NCBI GenBank assembly: GCA_017610525.1
Contig: JAFCBW010000027.1
Coordinates: 1 to 10,217, forward strand
Direction of reading: 5' to 3'
DNA: 10,217 bases
Source of the DNA: Candidatus Nanohalarchaeota archaeon
GTDB taxonomy: Archaea; EX4484-52; B79-G9
Both the position numbers and the translations under genes were made by a program. A model generated the notes under the pieces. The model was not told the DNA's origin. It ran no database searches and saw only the letters and a program-made list of their open reading frames with translations. Positions 6,090 to 10,217 of the stretch are shown here, one piece after another; position 1 is the first letter of the stretch, and each line of letters opens with the position of its first letter.

Positions 6090-6419
6090 ATGAAATTGTG
6101 TGAGAAGTGCGGTAGTTTGATGGCGCCGGTGAAAAAGGAAGGCGGTGTAGTTCTTGTGTGTAGTAAGTGTGGTAAGCAGGATTCTGTTGAGAATGGCGCG
6201 GTTTTTAAGTTGAAGGAGAAAATGACTCATGATCCTTTAGATTCTATTCCTGTTGTGGATGGAACTCGAGCGACTTTGCCTGTTACTAGTATCGAATGCC
6301 CTGAATGCGGCCATAATAAGGCAGGGTGGTGGACCCAGCAGACGCGGTCTAGTGATGAGCCAGAGACACGATTTTATCGCTGTATGAAGTGCAAGAAGAC
6401 ATGGCGAGAGTATAGTTGA
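6090..6419 (+). CDS. tfs: Transcript cleavage factor TFS (TFIIS-like zinc-ribbon protein)
   Basis: The 109-residue protein rescues backtracked RNA polymerase by stimulating cleavage of the nascent RNA. It has two zinc ribbons. The N-terminal one uses Cys4, Cys7, Cys24 and Cys27, as in Rpb9/RpoM-like proteins. The C-terminal one uses Cys70, Cys73, Cys98 and Cys101 and carries the acidic catalytic hairpin RSSDEPETRF with Asp89-Glu90. Both ribbons and the catalytic acidic pair are intact, so it should be cleavage-active rather than an inhibitory paralogue (inference). The ATG at 6090 was chosen because AAGGTG at 6076-6081 lies eight bases upstream; the TTG at 6084 would be too close. It has its own TATA box and sits among rpoL and PCNA, an association known in other archaea. 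Confidence 0.95.
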   Translation: MKLCEKCGSLMAPVKKEGGVVLVCSKCGKQDSVENGAVFKLKEKMTHDPLDSIPVVDGTRATLPVTSIECPECGHNKAGWWTQQTRSSDEPETRFYRCMKCKKTWREYS

Positions 6420-6428
6420 GTATGCAGC

Positions 6429-6456
6429 TGGTTTTTCTGTTTTGTCTTTTTTCTTG
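6429..6456 (+). terminator. T-rich tracts after tfs
   Basis: Several runs of four to six T follow the tfs stop and precede the next TATA box, consistent with an archaeal U-tract terminator. Confidence 0.35.
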
Positions 6457-6480
6457 AGTTTCGTATGTTCTTTGCGCAAG

Positions 6481-6490
6481 GTATTTAAGT
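6481..6490 (+). promoter_or_regulatory. TATA box of the OB-fold gene
   Basis: GTATTTAAGT is centred about 25 bases before the ATG at 6511, with no Shine-Dalgarno site, which fits a leaderless transcript and decides the start. Confidence 0.6.
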
Positions 6491-6510
6491 TTCTGTGTGG
6501 AAATGTGGGT

Positions 6511-6846
6511 ATGGACTACAGTGGCAATGTTTTTGTTGAGAAGAAGATTAATGAGATTGATACATCTTCTGATGTTAAGGTGAGGATTCTTGGTACTGTT
6601 GTGAGTAAGGTTGATGATTCTGTTTTTGTTGATGATGGTACGGGGACTGTTCAGGTTGCAGTTAGTCAGGATATGGCTTTGAATGTGTCTGAGTGTCAGT
6701 TGGTTCGTGTTTTTGGGAGATTGAGGTTGTCTGGGGATGGTTTTGATTTGTATGGGGAGATCATTCAAAATATGAGTAAGTTGAATCTGAAGCAGTATAA
6801 TCAGGTTATGGAGTATTATAGTGTTATTGGTGTAGATGTTATTTAA
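6511..6846 (+). CDS. Small OB-fold nucleic-acid-binding protein (RPA-like)
   Basis: The 111-residue protein is a single OB-fold domain (about residues 22-85) with the typical pattern VKVRILGTVVSKVDDSVFVDD followed by GTGTVQV and a later RVFGRLRLSG strand; the last 25 residues are helical. This resembles the RPA32/Stn1-like and tRNA-anticodon-type OB folds. In this position, between the transcription factor TFS and PCNA, a single-stranded-DNA-binding accessory subunit is the likeliest role, but RNA binding is possible (inference). No zinc finger is present. The ATG at 6511 was preferred over the longer frame from 6442 because of the TATA spacing and because the upstream residues do not fit the fold. 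The stop codon overlaps the TATA box of PCNA. Confidence 0.75.
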   Translation: MDYSGNVFVEKKINEIDTSSDVKVRILGTVVSKVDDSVFVDDGTGTVQVAVSQDMALNVSECQLVRVFGRLRLSGDGFDLYGEIIQNMSKLNLKQYNQVMEYYSVIGVDVI

Positions 6847-6849
6847 ATA
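6841..6849 (+). promoter_or_regulatory. TATA box of PCNA
   Basis: ATTTAAATA overlaps the stop codon of the OB-fold gene and predicts a start near 6870, about 34 bases before the ATG and upstream of the Shine-Dalgarno site. A second TATA-like stretch (TATTAAATAA, 6872-6881) could give a leaderless start. Confidence 0.5.
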
Positions 6850-6893
6850 ATTTTATGGTTAATTATGTTGTGTATTAAATAATGGTTATATGT

Positions 6894-6899
6894 GAGGTG
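6894..6899 (+). promoter_or_regulatory. Shine-Dalgarno site of PCNA
   Basis: GAGGTG lies four bases before the ATG at 6904 and seven before the ATG at 6907. The GTG at 6892 overlaps it and cannot be the start it serves. Confidence 0.7.
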
Positions 6900-6903
6900 T
6901 TTT

Positions 6904-7659
6904 ATGATGTCATTTAAGGCGACTTTGACGGATGTGGGATTGTTGAGGGATAGTCTGGCTGCTATTTCTGAGCTTGTTACTGAAGGGATATTTCAGGTTA
7001 GTAAGGATGGTATGAGTCTTTCTGCGACTGATCCTACGATGGTGACTATGGTGAAGTTTAAGTTATTGTCGTTGGTTTTTGATGAGTATAAACTGGACGG
7101 GGATGAGGAGTTGAGTATTAATATTGAGAGCCTGATGAATGTGTTGAAGCGTGCGAAAGTTGGTGACGAGGTGGTTCTTGAACTTGAGAAGGATGAAAAC
7201 AGGTTGAGTGTTACGCTGAAGAATTCTTCTGTGAGAACGTTTAAGATACCTTTGATTGATATTGAGAAAGCGGATGTGCCTGATATGAAGCTGGATTTTA
7301 GCGCGACTGTTGAGGCGAAGAGTTCTGTTCTTACTGATAGTATTGGTGATGCTTCGATTGTTACTGATACGGTGGTTATGTCTGCAGATGCAGGTAATTT
7401 TTCGATGGCTGCGGATGGAGATTTGAGCCAGGTGAATGTGCAGCTTGGAAAGGACAGCCCGGATATTGTTGGTATTAGTGTGTCTGGTGATGCGAAGTCA
7501 AAATATTCTCTTGATTACCTGAAGAAGATTGAGAAGGGGTCTAAGATTGCTGATGTTGTGAAGATGCAGTTTGGGAAGGATTATCCGATAAAGTTTACGT
7601 TTGTTACGAAGGATAAGGCTGAGTTGAGTTATGTGCTTGCTCCCAGGGTTGAGGATTAA
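6904..7659 (+). CDS. pcn: DNA polymerase sliding clamp PCNA
   Basis: The protein (251 residues, family usually about 245-250) forms the trimeric ring that tethers polymerase, ligase and nucleases to DNA. Recognisable parts are the N-terminal domain beginning SFKATLTDVGLLRDSLAAIS, the DPTMV region near residue 43, the interdomain connector around LIDIEKADVPDM, and the C-terminal LAPRVED, the usual PCNA end that contacts PIP-box partners. The start is one of two consecutive ATG codons (6904 or 6907), both served by GAGGTG at 6894-6899. It has its own TATA box overlapping the end of the OB-fold gene. A three-unit hairpin array and a T-rich terminator follow directly after the stop. RFC-L, its loader, lies about 5 kb upstream on the same strand. 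Confidence 0.97.
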   Translation: MMSFKATLTDVGLLRDSLAAISELVTEGIFQVSKDGMSLSATDPTMVTMVKFKLLSLVFDEYKLDGDEELSINIESLMNVLKRAKVGDEVVLELEKDENRLSVTLKNSSVRTFKIPLIDIEKADVPDMKLDFSATVEAKSSVLTDSIGDASIVTDTVVMSADAGNFSMAADGDLSQVNVQLGKDSPDIVGISVSGDAKSKYSLDYLKKIEKGSKIADVVKMQFGKDYPIKFTFVTKDKAELSYVLAPRVED

Positions 7660-7665
7660 GTCCAG

Positions 7666-7734
7666 CAGCCTTCTGAAAGGTTGAGTCACAGCCTTGTAAA
7701 AGGCTGGGCGACAGCCTTATAAAAGGCTGGCGAT
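7666..7734. repeat. Tandem array of three 23-bp hairpin units (copy A)
   Basis: Three units start at 7666, 7689 and 7712. Each has an 18-base hairpin, CAGCCTT-NNNN-AAGGCTG, and a 5-base spacer (AGTCA, GGCGA, GCGAT). The loops are CTGA, GTAA and ATAA; the first unit has AAGGTTG on the right arm, which would still pair as G-U in RNA. The array begins six bases after the PCNA stop and could contribute to 3'-end formation, but a second copy at 9713-9758 upstream of another gene shows it is a dispersed element. Confidence 0.85.
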
Positions 7735-7740
7735 TAGGGC

Positions 7741-7764
7741 GACCATAAAGCTTCGCTTTAGGTC
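7741..7764. repeat. Hairpin after the array
   Basis: GACC and TAAAGC (7741-7751, one unpaired A at 7745) pair with GCTTTA and GGTC (7755-7764) around a TTC loop, forming a stem of ten pairs with one bulge. It is separate from the 23-bp units and has no exact counterpart in copy B. Confidence 0.5.
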
Positions 7765-7785
7765 ACCGGCGCTTTGCTTGGGCAC

Positions 7786-7800
7786 TGGCTTTTTTGTTTT
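7786..7800 (+). terminator. T-rich terminator after PCNA
   Basis: GGCTTTTTTGTTTT provides U-tracts beyond the hairpin array and is a plausible archaeal terminator for PCNA. Confidence 0.45.
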
Positions 7801-7846
7801 GTTAGTTTTAGTTTAGGTTGCGGGTGCTTTATTCTAGTGCATGAAT

Positions 7847-7883
7847 GGTTACTGGTTCGCTTTGTTCAAGCGCATACATGAAT
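7847..7883. repeat. Second dispersed motif, copy A
   Basis: A 37-base motif beginning GGTTACTGGTTCGCTTTG and ending CATACATGAAT matches 9816-9852 at 31 of 37 positions, in the same orientation and likewise downstream of the 23-bp hairpin array. A more degraded relative (TTTAGGTCACCGG...) may lie at 7757-7790. No gene is seen between the PCNA stop and the topoisomerase promoter. Confidence 0.65.
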
Positions 7884-7935
7884 TTCTTTTTAGTCTACGC
7901 TGCTCAAGCGCGTCAGGTATTTTTTATGGGTAAGA

Positions 7936-7945
7936 TATTTTAATT
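7936..7945 (+). promoter_or_regulatory. TATA box of the topoisomerase gene
   Basis: TATTTTAATT is centred about 28 bases before the ATG at 7969; there is no Shine-Dalgarno site, so the mRNA is probably leaderless. Confidence 0.5.
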
Positions 7946-7968
7946 GTGGTATCTATAATGTTGTACTG

Positions 7969-9033
7969 ATGAAGGAGAAAAAATTAAAGCCGGTTATTGA
8001 AGGAACACTTCGGATTAAGAGTAAGGATCTGGGGGTCTATGAAAAGACGAGGGGTTCATGGAGGAAATCAAAGAGGATTTTTCCTGAGGCAATGCAGGTG
8101 ATTGAGCTTTTTGTGGCTCATGATAATCTTGGCTATCTTATAGATAAGAAGAATCCAAAGTTTCTTAAGGGGCAGTTATCTGTCGATGGAAAAGTACAGG
8201 GTGCGAGAATTGATGTTTTGCCGGACGGGCGAAAGTTGGATAAGGCATATTCGCTATTTGCCGAGCATTTGACAATTCACGATGAGACTTCTAATGATCA
8301 TTGGGATGTATTGTACCGCAATCCGTGTGGTAATTACTCTTATGTCTACACGATTGAAAAAAGGGATATATCTGTTGAAAAGAAGTACAAAGCAGTGGAG
8401 GAGTTCGGAAGGCATTATCTGAAACTCAAGCGTAATGTTCTGTCTGCTTTGAGGGATAAAAGTGACACTCTTGCGGTTCCTATGTATACTTTGCTTAGGA
8501 CTTATATGAGGGTGGGAAATGAGATTTATTATAAGGCTCATGCCCATAAGGGGTTGACGACTCTGAAGAAGGGAGATATATCTATTAATGGCAATTATGT
8601 GACGTTTGATTATCTGGCAAAGAATGGTGTGCCGATGAAGATTACGGAGAGGTTTCCAGATGTATATATAAATCGGTTGAATGATATTCTTGAGTCGATT
8701 GTTGACTCGTCGTTTGTCTTTGTGAATCCGTCTACGGGACATCCTCTTTCGGATGTGCAGTTTAAGGAGGCGTTCAAGCGATACTGTGGGGAAGGGTTTT
8801 ATCCTCATATTGTTAGGTCATATTATGCAACTGCCCGGGCAAAGGGGTTTTTGAAGGTACGCAATTCAGCAACAAAGAAGGAAGTTCGTGATTTCTTTTT
8901 GTCGGTTGCTGAGAAGCTTGGTCATAAGAGGTTTGTGAAGAAGGATTGTGTGTGGAGGGAGAGTTCTAATGTGACTATCCATCATTATATACAACCTGAG
9001 CTTGTTGTGAGAATAAAGTTGCTTGTTGAATAG
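7969..9033 (+). CDS. DNA topoisomerase IB family protein (poxvirus/bacterial-like)
   Basis: The 354-residue protein carries the type IB topoisomerase layout: an N-terminal beta-rich part with HWDVLYRNPCGNYSYVY (111-127) and KYKAVEEFG (139-147), then the catalytic domain with LLRTYMRVGNEIYY (175-188), HKGLTTLKKGDI (193-204), an AKNG turn, PHIVRSYYATA, EKLGHKRF and HHYIQPEL. By motif, Arg181, Lys218, Arg283, His319 and Tyr340 match vaccinia Arg130, Lys167, Arg223, His265 and Tyr274, so all five catalytic residues appear present. It would nick one strand, relax supercoils and religate without ATP or metal. The His-Tyr distance is 21 residues instead of nine in vaccinia, through a basic insertion. 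A tyrosine integrase is the main alternative; RVGNE and GLTTL favour TopIB. It ends one base before the convergent rhomboid gene, and hairpin repeats lie on both sides of the pair. Confidence 0.8.
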   Translation: MKEKKLKPVIEGTLRIKSKDLGVYEKTRGSWRKSKRIFPEAMQVIELFVAHDNLGYLIDKKNPKFLKGQLSVDGKVQGARIDVLPDGRKLDKAYSLFAEHLTIHDETSNDHWDVLYRNPCGNYSYVYTIEKRDISVEKKYKAVEEFGRHYLKLKRNVLSALRDKSDTLAVPMYTLLRTYMRVGNEIYYKAHAHKGLTTLKKGDISINGNYVTFDYLAKNGVPMKITERFPDVYINRLNDILESIVDSSFVFVNPSTGHPLSDVQFKEAFKRYCGEGFYPHIVRSYYATARAKGFLKVRNSATKKEVRDFFLSVAEKLGHKRFVKKDCVWRESSNVTIHHYIQPELVVRIKLLVE

Positions 9034-9034
9034 G

Positions 9035-9673
9035 TTACTTATGATTTTTTATCTTGTAGATGATGCCTGCAAGCAGGCCTGCGAGGAAGCCGCCGATGTG
9101 TGCGAAGAATGCTATGTTTGTGGCGTTGTCGCCGATTATGCTTAGGGTTCCGAGGATGAGTTGTATCCCGAACCAAAGGGCTATGAGGTATTTGGCTTTT
9201 ATCCGGTATATCTGGTAGAACGGGCCTATTGTTTTTACTTTGACTTTCGGGAAGAGTATGAGGTATGCGCCGAGCAGGCCGGATATTGCGCCGCTTGCGC
9301 CGATTACAGGTATCTGTGATGTGGGGTCTGTCAGGTATTGGGTTGCCAGTGCAATCATTCCTGATGAAATGTATATTGCGATGTATCTGATTTTTCCGAA
9401 TTTGTCTTCTATGTTGTCGCCGAAGAGCCAGAGGTACCACATGTTCCCGAGAATGTGACCGAAGCCCCCGTGCAGAAACATTGATGTGGTGGCTGTTGTT
9501 AGTGCTGGGCTGGCTGCTGTGAAGCCGTAGGTGTATATTATTTGTTTGAAGTTTGTAATGCTCCAGAGAAAGATTATTATGTTTGTGATGATTAGTGCGA
9601 TTGTTATTATGGGTTTGTGTTCTGGTTTGTTTATGTCTTCGTAAGGGAAGAATTGCCTTGTTTTTTCGAGCAT
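9035..9673 (-). CDS. Rhomboid-family intramembrane serine protease
   Basis: The 212-residue protein has six predicted membrane helices (about 21-40, 68-86, 95-115, 123-141, 160-180, 188-207). The catalytic motif GASGAISG (125-132) has Ser127 as the nucleophile and AHIGGF (191-196) supplies His192; HILGNMWYLWLFG (73-85) holds the conserved His and Asn of the second helix. It should cut transmembrane substrates within the membrane; the substrate is unknown. The start at 9673 is supported by ATTTAAAT about 27 bases upstream (leaderless). It is convergent with the topoisomerase gene with a one-base gap, and its promoter lies just inside hairpin array B. Third codon positions are A/C rich on the coding strand, opposite to plus-strand genes. 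Confidence 0.93.
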   Translation of the reverse strand: MLEKTRQFFPYEDINKPEHKPIITIALIITNIIIFLWSITNFKQIIYTYGFTAASPALTTATTSMFLHGGFGHILGNMWYLWLFGDNIEDKFGKIRYIAIYISSGMIALATQYLTDPTSQIPVIGASGAISGLLGAYLILFPKVKVKTIGPFYQIYRIKAKYLIALWFGIQLILGTLSIIGDNATNIAFFAHIGGFLAGLLAGIIYKIKNHK

Positions 9674-9696
9674 GTGGTTTTATCGGGTTTTGATGA

Positions 9697-9704
9697 ATTT
9701 AAAT
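9697..9704 (-). promoter_or_regulatory. TATA box of the rhomboid gene
   Basis: The self-complementary ATTTAAAT is centred about 27 bases before the ATG at 9673, with no Shine-Dalgarno site; it lies nine bases from hairpin array B. Confidence 0.6.
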
Positions 9705-9712
9705 GTTGATTG

Positions 9713-9758
9713 CAGCCTTCAGAAAGGCTGGGCGACAGCCTTGTAAAAGGCTGGCGAT
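9713..9758. repeat. Tandem array of two 23-bp hairpin units (copy B)
   Basis: Units start at 9713 and 9736, each with CAGCCTT-NNNN-AAGGCTG and spacers GGCGA and GCGAT. Loops are CAGA and GTAA. The second unit's 18-base hairpin is identical to the middle unit of copy A, and the GCGATTA tail matches copy A, so both arrays have the same orientation. It lies 40 bases upstream of the rhomboid start. Confidence 0.85.
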
Positions 9759-9772
9759 TAAGTGCGTTTCGC

Positions 9773-9786
9773 TGCGCTCAAGCGCA
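9773..9786. repeat. Hairpin TGCGCT-CA-AGCGCA
   Basis: A perfect inverted repeat follows array B, nested in a wider GTGCG...CGCAC pairing (9762-9787). A related word, GCTGCTCAAGCGCG, occurs at 7899-7912 after array A. Confidence 0.5.
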
Positions 9787-9815
9787 CAAAGTGCAGTTTG
9801 TATTGTTTCGGTTTA

Positions 9816-9852
9816 GGTCACTGGTTCACTTTCTTCAGGCGCATACTTGTAT
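9816..9852. repeat. Second dispersed motif, copy B
   Basis: A 37-base motif beginning GGTCACTGGTTCACTTTC matches 7847-7883 at 31 of 37 positions in the same orientation. From here to the next promoter (about 9853-9950) nothing else is recognised. Confidence 0.6.
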
Positions 9853-9951
9853 TGTTTGAGTGCTGTGGCTTGTGAGTGTCTTAGAGACTTGTTTTAGGCT
9901 TAAAATTGGCTGTTTTTGGGTTAAAATCGTTATCAATTGAGGTATAGATAG

Positions 9952-9972
9952 CTTTAAATAGTATCGTTACTA
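9952..9972 (+). promoter_or_regulatory. TATA box and short inverted repeat of the right-edge gene
   Basis: CTTTAAATA (9952-9960) predicts a start near 9981. TAGTA-TCGT-TACTA (9959-9972) directly after it is a possible operator; TATATATTAG downstream is an alternative TATA. Confidence 0.45.
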
Positions 9973-9999
9973 TATATTAGTAGTTGTGGGGGGATTGTC

Positions 10000-10217
10000 G
10001 TGGATGCTTCAGATATTGCAAGAATGATTGAAGGTTATATGACTGATGATAGACAGGAAGATATTGATAAGGTAAAGTTAGGTGAACCTTATGTCGTTAA
10101 AGGCATATTTATGGGTGAATCATATGGTGATGAGAGATTGGAGGCCGAGATACTTGGAAAAACGCCGCTTGTTCAGATAAGGTTGGGCGATGTGCCAGAA
10201 TATGAGAATAGAGAGGG
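10000..10217 (+). CDS. Unidentified protein, N-terminal part (runs off the right edge)
   Basis: The frame is open from a GTG at 10000 to the edge and gives 72 residues beginning MDASDIARMIEGYMTDDRQE. A G-rich sequence (GTGGGGGGAT, 9985-9994) lies a few bases upstream and could serve as a Shine-Dalgarno site, and a TATA box lies further upstream. The visible part is acidic and soluble: a short helix, then probable beta strands (LGEPYVVKGIFMGE, LEAEILG, LVQIRLGDV). No family was recognised. The ATG at 10004 is out of frame and soon meets a stop. Its composition is richer in A than the plus-strand genes to the left. Confidence 0.6.
   Translation, partial: MDASDIARMIEGYMTDDRQEDIDKVKLGEPYVVKGIFMGESYGDERLEAEILGKTPLVQIRLGDVPEYENRE

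Noticed and set aside
6442..6510. Longer start for the OB-fold protein
   Set aside because: The extra 23 residues are T-tract-derived hydrophobics covering the terminator of tfs and the TATA box.
7666..7734. CRISPR array
   Set aside because: Units are 23 bp with 5-base spacers and self-complementary repeats; there are no unique spacers of 30 bases or more and no cas genes nearby.
7969..9033. Tyrosine integrase instead of TopIB
   Set aside because: The RVGNE and GLTTL motifs and the N-terminal W-V-x-R-P-x-G region fit TopIB better, although the two families share a fold; kept as the alternative in the entry.

Overview
The window is archaeal. It encodes the large clamp-loader subunit (RFC-L), PCNA, ribosomal protein L15e, RNA polymerase subunit L, transcript cleavage factor TFS, an ER/archaeal-type signal peptidase I and a short archaeal-type adenosylhomocysteinase. 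Promoters are TATA boxes of the TTTAAA/TATATA type. Several genes have their start codon about 24-28 bases from the TATA centre with no room for a leader (leaderless mRNAs); others have a GGTGA-type Shine-Dalgarno site. Compact genes and short proteins would fit a DPANN-like lineage, but the lineage cannot be fixed from this sequence.

Layout, left to right. (1) 1-494: debris of mobile-type genes, namely the C-terminal end of an unidentified, possibly transposase-like protein and a decapitated tyrosine recombinase. (2) 616-2453: RFC-L on the plus strand, converging on and overlapping by 22 bp a five-helix membrane protein of unknown function. (3) 2568-4871: adenosylhomocysteinase and L15e, both minus strand, separated by a 470-bp AT-rich intergenic region with several hairpins and a possible orphan promoter. 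(4) 5178-7659: a plus-strand information-processing block, rpoL - signal peptidase - tfs - OB-fold protein - PCNA. (5) 7660-9758: a type IB topoisomerase and a rhomboid protease, convergent, flanked on both sides by a 23-bp hairpin repeat (three tandem units on the left, two on the right). (6) 10000-10217: the start of an unidentified gene running off the right edge.

How the genes fit together: PCNA and RFC-L are clamp and clamp loader; the OB-fold protein beside PCNA is a plausible single-stranded-DNA-binding partner; RpoL and TFS act in transcription; L15e in the ribosome. The TopIB could relax supercoils ahead of forks or RNA polymerase. The signal peptidase and the rhomboid are unrelated membrane proteases.

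The most notable non-gene signals are the 23-bp hairpin array present twice around the TopIB/rhomboid pair, a strong strand asymmetry (the plus strand is G+T rich whichever strand is coding), and a hairpin-rich intergenic stretch downstream of L15e. No clearly new multi-gene system is visible; the TopIB and its repeat-flanked setting are the best leads.
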